Below are positions 1 to 9,182 of a stretch of DNA of 64,000 bases, piece by piece. A program made the position numbers and the translations under genes. Source of the stretch: Platanthera guangdongensis (taxonomy: Eukaryota > Streptophyta > Magnoliopsida > Asparagales > Orchidaceae); contig CM077166.1 of assembly GCA_039583875.1 (NCBI GenBank), positions 88,224,564-88,288,563 on the forward strand, given 5' to 3'. The notes under the pieces were generated by a model that was given only the letters and a program-made list of their open reading frames with translations, did not search any database and had not been told where the DNA came from. Numbering within the stretch: position 1 is the stretch's first letter; every line of letters begins with the position of its first letter.

Positions 1-1
1 A

Positions 2-2038
2 TGCTTCATACTTAACAATGGAAAGTCTTACCTAACTAAGTTTGCTGCCAAGTCCCAAGAGGGAGTATTTGTTGGGTACAGCAATAATAGTAAGGCTTAT
101 AGAGTCTACAACTTGACTACACAAGTTGTAGAGGAGTCTGTGCATGTAGTTTTTGATGAGACACAACTAATTAACAATGAGTTGTCTAGCAATGTATGCA
201 GCCCCACAGGTCTTACTAAGAAGATGGACAAGCTAGCCATAGAAGATGTACCTGCTGCAAGACAGCAAGTAGAAGAAGATGGCTTATGTCCAGGGGGAGA
301 ACTACATGTACCAGGAGCTGAAGAAGTACAAGGAACTCAGCATGATGAAGATGCTGTAGAAGTACAACCAGAAGTAAGGATGCCTCCAGCCAACAGGCAT
401 CTAAGAGATCATCCAAGTAGAGCTGATTATTGGAGATCCAAGACAAGGTGTTCAGACAAGGAGCAGAAATCAGAATGCTGAAGTATATTCAAGTTTTCTG
501 TCTCAAATAGAACCAAAGAAATTTGAAGAAGCTATACAAGATCCACAAGTGGACTGAAGCTATGCAAGAAGAACTTAATCAGTTCAAAAGGTGCAAGGTT
601 TGGGAGCTGGTTCCAAAGCCTAAAGACCACAATGTTATAGGAACAAAGTGGATCTACAGGAACAAGTTAGATGAACAAGGTGTCATCATTAAGAATAAGG
701 CAAGACTGGTTGCAAAAGGATATAGGCAAGAAGAAGGTATTGATTTTGATCAAACCTTTGCTCCAGTAGCCAGACTGGAAGCCATAAGGATGTTCTTGGC
801 CTATGCAACCTATCAAGGATTCAAAGTATACCAAATGGATGTCAAGTCAGCATTCCTAAATGGTAATTTGAAAGAAGAAGTCTATGTGGAGCAGCCTGCA
901 GGTTTTGTTGATTCAACTCTACCTCATTATGTCTATAGACTTAGGAAAGCATTATATGGGTTAAAACAAGCACCTAGAGCTTGGTATGAAACCCTATCTA
1001 GTTTCCTCATTGAGAACAAGTTCTCAAGGGGGAAAATAGATAAGACTCTATTCCTTAGGGAATCTAGAGGCAAAGTAATACTTGTCCAAATATATGTAGA
1101 TGACATTATATTTGGGTCTACTGAAAGTAGCCTTTGCAAAAAGTTTGCAAAGCTTATGCAAAGTCAATTTGAGATGAGTAGTATGGGAGAACTGAAGTTT
1201 TTCTTGGGTCTCCAAGTTAAACAGACTGGAAGTGGTCTATCCATATGTCAGTCCAAGTTCACCCTAGAACTCATAAGGAAGTATGGTATGGATTCATCCA
1301 GTACCATGAAGACTCCTATGGGGTCAAGTATGTCTCTAAGCAAGGATGATGCAGGGAAACCTGTAGATGAAACCTTGTATAGAGGGATAGTTGGCTCCCT
1401 ACTATACTTGACTGCAAGTAGGCCTGACATTATGTATGCTACATGTGTTTGTGCCAGGTATCAAGCCTGCCCTAAAGAGTCTCACTTGACTGCAGTCAAG
1501 AGAATCTTGAGATATCTAAAGGGCACTCCTTATCTAGGCCTCTGGTACCCTAGGAATGGAGATTTTGATCTAACAGGCTATTCAGATGCAGACTTTGCAG
1601 GATGCAAAGAAGATAGAAAGAGCACTACTGGATCCTGTCAATTCCTAGGTGGAAGACTCATTTCATGGAGCAGTAAGAAGCAAACCAGTGTGGCTATTTC
1701 CACAGCTGAGTCAGAATATGTAGCTGCAGGAAGTTTCTGTGCTCAACTTCTGTGGATTCAACATCAGTTAGAAGGACTATGGATTTCAGGTAAGTAGAAC
1801 TCCACTTTACTGTGATTCTACAAGTGCTATTTCAATAGCTAATAATCCTGTATCACATAGTAGAACTAAACATATTGAGATTAAATATCACTTTCTTAGG
1901 GAGCATGTAGAAAGAAATGATATTGCACTTGAATATGTTAAAACTGATAATCAGATAGCAGATATGTTTACTAAACCCTTAGAAGAAGCTAAGTTCAATA
2001 GGTTCAAAATTGAACTAGGTATGATAAACTTAGACTAA
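2..2038 (+). pseudogene. Copia pol, 3' part (integrase end, RT, RNase H), frameshifted
   Basis: This is the C-terminal part of a Copia polyprotein that would copy element RNA into DNA. Frame 2 from the window edge gives the integrase tail and the variable linker up to a stop at 479-481. Compared with SIRE-2, the frame shifts at about 420-435 and again near 540. From 523 to 1797 a 424-codon stretch holds the reverse transcriptase: the KARLVAKGY and [11 protein letters not shown] blocks and the catalytic YVDD at 1093-1104. It then enters RNase H (SDADFAG, STAESEY). An extra G near 1770 shifts the frame again, and the RNase H tail (HSRTKHIEI, MFTKPLEE) continues to TAA at 2036-2038. At least three frameshifts make this copy non-functional. 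It is closely related to the pol of SIRE-2 at 54,481-57,653. Confidence 0.92.
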
Positions 2039-2072
2039 GTTTACAGAACTAAAAATTGGCTAAGTAAAAAGC

Positions 2073-2403
2073 TGTCGACACATAGACAAGTCTATGTCGA
2101 CACAGAATAGTAAGTGTCGACACTTCAGGAAAATGGTGTCGACACATCTAGGAAGTTGGTGTCGACACTTCAGAATGTTAGTGTCGACACATGTCGAGTA
2201 GGTGTCGACACATCCAATAAGGTGTCGACACTTAAGTTTTACTCAGAATTTTCTAAGTAAAGTCTCGACTACATGTCGAGTAGTGTGGTGTCGACACTTA
2301 ACCAAGTGTCGACACATAAAATCTGTTGACTAAACTTGTGTCGACACATGTGTGTCGAGACATTATAAGTCAGTGTCGACACTTATTGACAGTGTCGACA
2401 CAT
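2073..2403. repeat. GTGTCGACAC palindrome array between pol and ORF3 (SIRE-1)
   Basis: About a dozen copies of the perfect 10-bp palindrome GTGTCGACAC or close variants are seen. Regular unit starts fall at 2093, 2114, 2136, 2159, 2181, 2202 and 2222, a spacing of 20-23 bp (two helical turns). Variants with TGTCGAGACA also occur. Two further partial units lie at about 2469 and 2510, between the TATA box and the ORF3 ATG. The same unit fills the LTR of this element (5803-6570). Confidence 0.93.
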
Positions 2404-2446
2404 CTTTAGAAATTCATCCCGCCTGTTCGTCTTCAAACAAGAAAGG

Positions 2447-2455
2447 TATAAATAG
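2447..2455 (+). promoter_or_regulatory. Putative internal promoter TATA box for ORF3 (SIRE-1)
   Basis: TATAAATAG lies 44 bp after the palindrome array and 107 bp before the ORF3 ATG. SIRE-2 has the identical TATAAATAG 108 bp before its ORF3, and SIRE-3 has TATAAAC 112 bp before its own. Conservation of box and spacing across diverged elements is the evidence. Transcription from it is inferred. Confidence 0.65.
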
Positions 2456-2553
2456 GGTTCTGTCTTTGTTTGTCGACACGCTTTCAAAAGTTTCGAGACC
2501 AAAACTCTTGTGTCGACATTTCTCTTCTCTAAAGACTACTTCTCCAAACCCTA

Positions 2554-5355
2554 ATGGCTCCCAAGCTGGAAGAGAACGTTAACGAAGGCTATGAGCTCGT
2601 GCGAGGCGCATTCGACGACGGTGATCATGACATCAAATCAGTGATAACCCTAGTCAGCAATTCAGGACTGGAATACTTGGTTTCCGAACCAACCAAGATA
2701 TGGAAGAAAGAAGTGCTTGAATTTCTTACTGGAGCAACTGTAGACGACTCTGGATACAGAATCAAATCCAGAGTGCATGGAACCAAGGTCAAGGTATCAC
2801 CCAAAAGTCTGAGAAAGGTACTTCAGCTACCTAAGACTCAAGAAGAAGAAGAAATTTCTACATCCAAGACCAGGGAAGCTTTGATTTGGTGTGGTCTTGA
2901 TTCAAAGATGAAAATAGGTTCAGTCTTTAACAGAAAAGGCATGAACAGTCAAGGAAAATTTCTGTCTGAAGTAGTAGGCAAAGTTATACTAAGCAAACCA
3001 GGAGGACATGACAGGGTGTCAGCCTCTATGTTCAGTATTATGACCAGAATCATCTTCAACATCAAAACAGATTGGTCTATGATTATCTTTGAGAAAGTGA
3101 AGGAAAGTCTGAAGAAGCCCAATCTGGGCAGGATACTAAGTCTCTACCTGGCTGGATCAATTCCAGAGGTAATGAGCACTGCTGCTGGAACTAAAATCAA
3201 CCATATGAGAAGGATGGACATGAGAATCTTCTCCAGGTGGGAAAGGGTACTGTCTAAGGAAGTTCCTACTCCAGAGAAGCCAGTTTCTAAGAAGGACTCT
3301 CCTCCTAGGAAGAAGAGGAAGATAGCTGCTGTGACTCAGGAGTCCTCCAGCAGCTCAGGCAGTGAAGAACATGTTGTTTTCACTCCTGATAATTATGAGG
3401 ATGAGGCTGCAGAGAAGTCACCTGCTCCTCAGGAGCCAGCTGACATCCAGGGGGAGCCTCCAGCTGTAGAACATCCCTCTACACTGGAAAGTGAGCAGGC
3501 TACACAGATTATCCAAGAGGTACTTTCTGACCTTAATACATTAGATTTTTCTGTAATGGATTCTGATTTGTCTGATGTCCATCAGCAAAATCAGCAAGCA
3601 ACTCAAGAACCAGATGTTGTTCTTCAGGACACATCTGCTGTTGTGCCACAAGTTCCTGATAAAGTAGTTGATAAAACCAGTACTTCTCCTGCACAGTCTC
3701 CAACTGAATACACAATGGAAGATCTATTTCTGAATTTAGATCAAGATGATTTTGATATGGATAAGAATGCTGCTGATGAAGAGAAGGATGCTGCTATTGA
3801 GGGGGAGAACTTGGATGTTCAAGAAGAGCCTATAAGGCTAGATACTGAGAAGGCACAAGATGTGCAAACTGAAAAACCCTCAAGCCCTAAGGATAGGGTG
3901 GATATAGCCAGTACATCAGAGTCTGAGGATGATGAAGCTGAGCAAGCTCAAAAGAAGAAATTCTTTGTCTTCAAAAGAAGGAGTCAGAGCTATAAGAAAG
4001 CTCTACAAACTGTAGCTCAACACTCACTAGTCCAACAAGCTCCATCAACTGATTATAGTAGCCTAATGGTAGCAATGCAAGTAAAGCTGGATGAGCAAAG
4101 AAGGGCAATAGAGACATATATTGATGAAAGCCAAAAGTCCCTACAATTTGATTTAGCTCAAGATATCAAATCAATAAGGTTTGAAATGAATTTGAATAAG
4201 AAGGAAGTGACTGACTGCTTCCACAAGGGTGGCAATGCAGTAGTATTCCTGGCTAAACATCAAGAAACCATAAAAGAGAAGGTAGAAGATATAGCACTAA
4301 AGCAAGGCTATGTGCTGGAGAATCAATTGAGGATGAATGATAATTTGACTGCATCTCACAATGCAATAGTCACTGAACTGAAGAGTAAGTCTAATGAACC
4401 ATCAACCTCCTCTGCTGCTGCCAAGGCTGAATTTGATAAGATATTTCAGGAAGAAATTGCTGCTGTCAAGAAGGCAATCAAAGATTCACAGAAGGTCATT
4501 TCTGAACAGCTTACAAAGCTTAGACCTTTCTTTAAGGATGGAATAAGGTATTTGGATAGCCAAATCAGATTCCAGAAAGATGATGTGAGAGATCATGTAG
4601 CACAAGAAGTCATAAAGGGGGAGAGGGTGTTAGTCAAGGCCAGTTCTGAGCATGCAAAATGGATATCCAATTCCATCAGGGCTACACTGGGCTATCCTCC
4701 CCTGTGTGATGATGATAATGTAGCTGAATCTGGTATTCAAAGTGCATATCTTGGAGGTGAGCAACAGGAAGTAGCTCAGGTGATCTATCCACCTCCAGAT
4801 TTTGAAATGGTTCATGCTGATGTAAGCACAATGTATAGTCCAACTGCTGGTAAGCCTAATGTTATTCTGGAAAAGGTTGTTCAACCTATTACAGCTGCTA
4901 TGCAAGAGGCTTTGGACAAAGAAGAAGAGACTAGGCTATCAAAGAAGAAGTTCAGGGAACTTGCTGAGCAAAAACCTGATTTTGAACAGTGGAGCCCTAC
5001 TTCTAGGAACATCATTCTCACAGCCTGGAAAGTGGCCAAGGACAATGCCCATGACAGGAACAAGTGGTTCTCAGAGACAGAATGGAGGAAGCATGAAAGT
5101 AGGCAGGAAGCCATTGTCCAACATAGAAGGAAGGCTAAGTTAGGAAAGCTACCTCCAACAGCTGTGGAGCCTAGCAAGTACTTTCCTAAGCCCTATCATT
5201 ACTTTGAGAGGCAAAAAATCAAGGCTGAAGAACAGAAAAAGAAGGACTCCAAAGGGAAGAAGACTGCTGAAGCTGAGCCTGCTGCTGCTGCTGGTGTAAA
5301 GGCCAAAGTGCAAGCTGGAAAAGGCATAGTCATAAAAGAACCAGAGCAGAATTAG
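2554..5355 (+). CDS. ORF3 protein of SIRE-1, 933 aa, nuclear-type coiled-coil protein of unknown role
   Basis: This intact 933-codon frame lies where Sireviruses may carry a so-called env-like ORF. The start is MAPKLEE at 2554, overlapping a telo-box-like AAACCCTAA; SIRE-2 starts identically. Residues 1 to about 230 form a globular region whose motif VVGKVILSK is shared with ORF3 of SIRE-2 and, more loosely, SIRE-3. It recalls the 'putative plant transposon protein' domain in plant databases, from memory and not searched. A basic PRKKRKIA cluster at residues 251-258 resembles a nuclear localisation signal. Residues about 260-470 are acidic and rich in Ser, Pro and Gln. About 480-760 is polar, charged and coiled-coil-like. 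The C-terminal 150 residues are Lys-rich. I see no signal peptide or membrane segment, which argues against an envelope role. It is intact although the pol beside it is broken. Confidence 0.85.
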   Translation: MAPKLEENVNEGYELVRGAFDDGDHDIKSVITLVSNSGLEYLVSEPTKIWKKEVLEFLTGATVDDSGYRIKSRVHGTKVKVSPKSLRKVLQLPKTQEEEEISTSKTREALIWCGLDSKMKIGSVFNRKGMNSQGKFLSEVVGKVILSKPGGHDRVSASMFSIMTRIIFNIKTDWSMIIFEKVKESLKKPNLGRILSLYLAGSIPEVMSTAAGTKINHMRRMDMRIFSRWERVLSKEVPTPEKPVSKKDSPPRKKRKIAAVTQESSSSSGSEEHVVFTPDNYEDEAAEKSPAPQEPADIQGEPPAVEHPSTLESEQATQIIQEVLSDLNTLDFSVMDSDLSDVHQQNQQATQEPDVVLQDTSAVVPQVPDKVVDKTSTSPAQSPTEYTMEDLFLNLDQDDFDMDKNAADEEKDAAIEGENLDVQEEPIRLDTEKAQDVQTEKPSSPKDRVDIASTSESEDDEAEQAQKKKFFVFKRRSQSYKKALQTVAQHSLVQQAPSTDYSSLMVAMQVKLDEQRRAIETYIDESQKSLQFDLAQDIKSIRFEMNLNKKEVTDCFHKGGNAVVFLAKHQETIKEKVEDIALKQGYVLENQLRMNDNLTASHNAIVTELKSKSNEPSTSSAAAKAEFDKIFQEEIAAVKKAIKDSQKVISEQLTKLRPFFKDGIRYLDSQIRFQKDDVRDHVAQEVIKGERVLVKASSEHAKWISNSIRATLGYPPLCDDDNVAESGIQSAYLGGEQQEVAQVIYPPPDFEMVHADVSTMYSPTAGKPNVILEKVVQPITAAMQEALDKEEETRLSKKKFRELAEQKPDFEQWSPTSRNIILTAWKVAKDNAHDRNKWFSETEWRKHESRQEAIVQHRRKAKLGKLPPTAVEPSKYFPKPYHYFERQKIKAEEQKKKDSKGKKTAEAEPAAAAGVKAKVQAGKGIVIKEPEQN

Positions 5356-5643
5356 ACTAAGATTAAACTGAAGAATGTTGTAATCTGTTACATCAAACAT
5401 TTTGTGTAAATCATTATAAATGTATTAACAACAATGTATGAACAATTTTTGATAAATATAAATTTCATGATTGTTCAGATGAATGTGTCTAATTCTTGTT
5501 TGTTCTGTAATGCTAAATGAGTATACATGTGTGCTTTATTACATGTTTAAGTTTAACTCTGTTGACATATACCTGTTTTACATCATTTTATAATTTTTAA
5601 TTATGAGTGGTGTATATCATTGACTAAGGGTTATGACTTCTCC
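5356..5643 (+). other. ORF3 3' untranslated region (SIRE-1)
   Basis: AT-rich non-coding stretch with no ORF. The last ~40 bases before the purine tract (GACTAAGGGTTATGACTTCT) are nearly identical to those before the SIRE-2 purine tract at about 61,220, so they are probably needed for replication or 3' processing. Confidence 0.6.
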
Positions 5644-5657
5644 AAATAGGGGGAGAT
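5644..5657 (+). promoter_or_regulatory. Polypurine tract (SIRE-1)
   Basis: AAATAGGGGGAGAT lies directly against the 3' LTR start TGTTGG at 5658. It is the expected plus-strand primer for reverse transcription. SIRE-2 has AAATAGGAGGAGAT in the same place, and SIRE-3 has the reverse complement at 31,604. Confidence 0.88.
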
Positions 5658-5802
5658 TGTTGGGTACATTGGTCAAATGTACCTGATTTGAAGAAGCCTC
5701 ACCTAACTCAATGATATGCATCATAATGTATTTGATGTTTGTTTGAGTTACTTGTGCAGGTTAGGTATTCACTAGACTGAAGCTAAAAGTTTCTAAGTCC
5801 AT

Positions 5803-6570
5803 GTGTCGACACCCAGAGGGAAAGTGTCGACACTTGAGAAAGCTTGTGTCGACACCCAGACAAGCAGTGTCGACACTTGGAGTCATTGTGTCGACACCTG
5901 GGAAGAAGAGTCGACACCAGTCAGAAAGTGTCGACACTTGGAGCTGTGTCGACACTCAGCAAAAGTCTGCAGAGTCTAAGTAAAAGTGTCGACACTCAAC
6001 ACAATGTGTCGACACTATGCTGAAGAGTCAGTATTTGAAGAAAGTGTCGACACTCAGCACAATATGTCGACACACAACCAGAAGAGTCAACACTTGAAGA
6101 AAGTGTCGGCACCCAGCACAATGTGTCGACACTTAGTTGAAGACTCTACACTTGAAGAAAGTGTCGACACAAGGAGCTGTGTCGACACTTAGCAAAGAAC
6201 AGAAAAGTTACAAAATATTCTAAGTACAAGTGTCGACACTAAAGGAATGTGTCGACACTCAGCTGAAGAATCAAAAGTGAAGACTTGTGTTGACACCAAG
6301 AAGCAGTGTCGACACTTGACAGTTTCAACACATGAAGATGTGTCGACACAAAGAACATGTGTCGACACTTAGAAGAATACAGTTAAAGAATGAAGTACAA
6401 GTACTTGTGTCGACACTCAATTTCAGTGTCGACACATGCCGAAGAATCTGTGTCGAGACATATAAGGAATTGTGTCGACACCTTGTAGACTTGTGTCGAC
6501 ACTTACACAACATGTGTCGACACTTGGCCTATAAGTGTCGACACTTAAGAACAGAAAGTCTCGACACTAT
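5803..6570. repeat. GTGTCGACAC array in U3 of the SIRE-1 LTR
   Basis: About 25 exact GTGTCGACAC palindromes plus several one-base variants are seen. The first starts are 5803, 5824, 5846, 5867, 5888, 5908 (variant), 5928 and 5946, so about 21 bp apart. Later units are spaced less evenly. The array ends about 130 bp before the LTR TATA box. Confidence 0.95.
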
Positions 6571-6669
6571 CTGACAGTTAGAGAAATTTCAAGAAGTGAC
6601 TGATTGACATGATAGCTGCCGATCCAGCCGGTCTACATCAACTGTCAGAGATATCAGAAGTCTGTTATG

Positions 6670-6710
6670 AACCGGACCAGCCGGTTACCATGAAGGAAGC
6701 CTATAAATAG
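6670..6710 (+). promoter_or_regulatory. LTR core promoter: ACCGG-N5-CCGGT palindrome plus TATA box
   Basis: AACCGG and CCGGTT arms with a 5-bp spacer (6670-6686) precede TATAAATAG at 6702-6710. Both SIRE-2 LTRs have the same arrangement (51,467-51,505 and 62,208-62,246). Position after the array and before the transcribed U5-like region fits the Pol II start of the element. Confidence 0.7.
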
Positions 6711-7189
6711 GCATCCATAGTTTACAGAAACTGTTGTTGAAAAGATTGAAGAAGTAATATAGAAGTGGTTGAAAAAGTTTTTGATAGAGAGAGTTCAGAT
6801 CTTTGTAAAAGTGGTATATTGAGTATCAACACAAGAAGATCTTGCTGTGCATCGGCAGATCTAAGAAGTTGGAGAGAGAGAGCTCCAACCAAGTATTCAG
6901 TCTTTGGAACTAAGGCTGAGAAGAAGAATTCAGAGTCATCTGAATTTCAAGAAGCAGAGGTCAAGGAACAACTGCAGAAGATTCAGACTAATTCAGTTCT
7001 AATCAAGAAGCTTTGAAGGAAGCTAAGTCAGTTTGGATCTAACTGAGTTCTTCCAAGAACTCTTCAAGAAACTCTCAACTCCTCTCTTATTTTCTGAGTT
7101 GTAGAGTTAGCTTGTGTAATTTCTATTTTAACTTGTAGGATCCATTGGATCTGAGAGAATTGTAAGCCTATATTATAAAGGCTGAGGGT

Positions 7190-7310
7190 AGGGCTTGCTT
7201 GCCTGAGTGTAGGAGTTAAAGAACTCTGAGTGTAGGCCTTAATTGGCTGAGTGTAGGCCTGGGTGGCTGAGTGTAGGCCTTTTGGCTGAGTGTAAGGCTT
7301 TGGGCCTGAG
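7190..7310 (+). repeat. GTAGGCCT/CTGAG repeats downstream of the LTR TATA box
   Basis: Short degenerate units of the form CTGAGTGTAGGCCT are repeated five to six times. A related block is at about 51,910-52,100 and 62,650-62,830 in the SIRE-2 LTRs. They lie in the transcribed part of the LTR. Confidence 0.7.
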
Positions 7311-7599
7311 GTAGGAACCTAGTTGGGTTCTGAGTTAGTGGAGAAGTTTTGCCGAATCTAGTACACTGCTAGATAGGCGAAGGGGGAAAGTGGATGTACC
7401 CAAAGATTGGGGAACCACTATAAAGTCTTGTGTATTCTGTGCTGTGATTGTGCTGTGTTGTGAATTGCTGTGTTTGCTGTGTGAACTTATTCAGAAATCT
7501 GTGTTATAAACTGTTGTGCTGCCAACAAAGTTTTAAAAAGGTTTTGGTCACCTATTCACCCCCCCCCCCCCTCTAGGTGTTTAGGTACCATATCTTACA

Positions 7600-8021
7600 C
7601 TAATGCCTCACGGTAGATTCCAGAACTCAATTTTCTGGGCCTAAATATTATAAAATTGAAATAAATGCTCGAAACCTTATTCACCCCCCTTTAAGTTTGG
7701 CCATGAGATCCAACAGCAGGTTTACAAGCACGCCAGTCGTCACACTGAAGGGTGTCACAGGTAAACTTTGGGCGGTTGGGCGTGGTCCTCGATGCTCACT
7801 CCCGAGGCTCCTTTCATCCCAAGTGGAAGGTTGTGCTTGGTCCTTTGGTGATATGCTCCCAGAGGTTTCGCTATAGTGTTCTTAGCGTTGAGGCATATGG
7901 ATGCTTAGGAAAGGTGGTGTGGATACCAGCCTAGTAGTGGAGAAGCCTGCTCTACTGTCACCCTCTGGCCACGATGGATGATGCCTGAGAGATTAGATAC
8001 GTGCTCGAAAAGTGAGAAGTT
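7600..8021. other. Remnant zone, includes a possible old Copia LTR end
   Basis: No gene is seen. At 7675-7715 a run TATTCACCCCCCTTTAAG... ends in GATCCAACA, the style of a Copia LTR terminus, so this may be the tail of an older LTR. The rest (7716-8021) has no feature I recognise. Confidence 0.3.
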
Positions 8022-9182
8022 GATGCAGTCTACGTCTCCCCACGAACTTCAATGGAAAACGAACACCGATTCATTATCTTACGTTCTAATTCTACGCTCG
8101 CACAAACAAAAATGCTGCACTCCCGATTTTGTAATTCTAGTATTCTGATGCTAACATACGAGTTTTCCACACCCTTAGAGATTGAATAGAAGCTATAATC
8201 TAATATCCTCTCAAGCGAAAGGGATCTACCCGATCTGATAGATCGTGTGTTGTACCAAAAGTGATCCATTGAAAATAAACGAATTGAAAAATTATAGATC
8301 TCTCCCAACAAAAAGGAAACGAGGTCAGCCAACCATCGTGAAATTAAATTGATCAAAATAAAATAACAACGTCATTCGGATCAAAACCACGACGAATTCA
8401 AACTTCATAGGAAACGCCAAATAAAACCACCACAAGAATTAATATAAGAGAGAAACGCTCAAAAGGTAGAAATTTTGTTACCCCAATTGGAATGGTTGAT
8501 TCCAATTAAAAAAAATGGTTCGCTCTTCTACGGCTCCGCCAGAGTCACGCATAATGGAGAGAAACTCGTCCGCATTCCTTGGTTCACACCAGTGATGGTT
8601 CCACGACACCACAGAGGGCCTTGCACCTTGGCCGAAATCCACCAAGATTGAACTCCTTGGTTGGCCGAAATCTTCAAGGGGAAGATGATGGGTTGGCCGA
8701 ATCCTAGTGGGAGATCAAACGTTAGGCCTAATTCCTTCAAGGGGGAGAAGTCACCTTTACTTGTTGCAAATCATTTGGAGAGGAGAGGGAGAGTTAAGGT
8801 GGAGTATAGAGGAAGGAAGATGGGGAAGATGGTGGCCGAAACATAAGGGAAGGGGGGAGGAGGCGGTGGCCAAAGAGGGAAGCAAGAGTGGAGGGGGGAT
8901 TTCAGTTTGAAATTTTAGGTTTTCAATTGTTCATTCAACAGTACATAATTCCTACATCATATGGCCTTTTATAGGCTACACTACTCAATCTCCACCATAC
9001 ATGAAATTGAAATACAAAAGATGGTTATAAGCACACATCATAACATGAAATAGAAAAACAAATAGGATAATGCAACAAAATGCATGAAAATAAAATTCTT
9101 AAAATTAAAATGCTAAAAATAATAATACTTAAAAATATATAATTAAAAATATTTAATTTATAATCACATATTTTTATATGAG
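8022..9182 (-). repeat. Probable 3' LTR of a minus-strand gypsy element
   Basis: The segment lies immediately downstream (minus strand) of a gypsy integrase C-terminus. Read on the minus strand it has an AT-rich start, a TATA box at 8965-8973, then C/T-rich leader-like sequence and a terminus near GACTGCATCA at about 8022. The borders are approximate because no second copy is in the window to align. The short ORFs here (for example 8528-8740) have no family features. Confidence 0.42.
8965..8973 (-). promoter_or_regulatory. TATA box in the probable gypsy LTR
   Basis: On the minus strand TATAAAAGG lies between the AT-rich and the C/T-rich halves of the presumed LTR. It is a good match to the plant TATA consensus; activity is inferred. 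Confidence 0.4.

Larger units (their letters stand above)
1..7599 (+). mobile_element. SIRE-1: 3' part of a Copia/Sirevirus-like LTR retrotransposon
   Basis: The window opens inside the integrase end of a Copia-type pol. It continues through reverse transcriptase, RNase H, a palindrome-array spacer, a long third ORF, a purine tract and a full 3' LTR ending in CA at 7599. The order pol, extra ORF, LTR is that of the Sirevirus lineage. The first base aligns with about 55,621 of the related complete element SIRE-2, so gag, protease, most of integrase and the 5' LTR lie outside the window. The target duplication would be CTAAT (7600-7604), but its partner is out of view. Confidence 0.9.
5658..7599 (+). 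repeat. 3' LTR of SIRE-1 (1942 bp)
   Basis: It begins TGTTGGGTACATTGG right after the purine tract and ends CTTACA at 7599. It matches the start and end of the two SIRE-2 LTRs, including the C-run (13 C) followed by CTCTAGGTG near the end. U3 carries the palindrome array (5803-6570), then an inverted repeat and TATA box (6670-6710). The downstream part has GTAGGCCT-type repeats (about 7190-7310). ORFs inside are repeat-driven and not real. Confidence 0.92.

Noticed and set aside
2554..5355. ORF3 as a retroviral envelope gene
   Set aside because: No signal peptide, transmembrane segment or cleavage-site-like pattern; the NLS-like and coiled-coil features point elsewhere.
5803..6570. Possible CRISPR-like array (regular short repeats)
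   Set aside because: Units are 10-bp palindromes about 21 bp apart inside a plant LTR, with no cas genes; spacing and context do not fit CRISPR.
5801..6574. ORFs of 60-80 aa on both strands across the SIRE-1 LTR array
   Set aside because: They are produced by the stop-poor palindrome repeat and read as CRH/VDT repeats on either strand. No start context or conservation supports them.
8661..8910. Small Gly/Lys-rich ORFs (61-67 aa)
   Set aside because: They lie in purine-rich leader-like sequence of a probable LTR; no start or family support.
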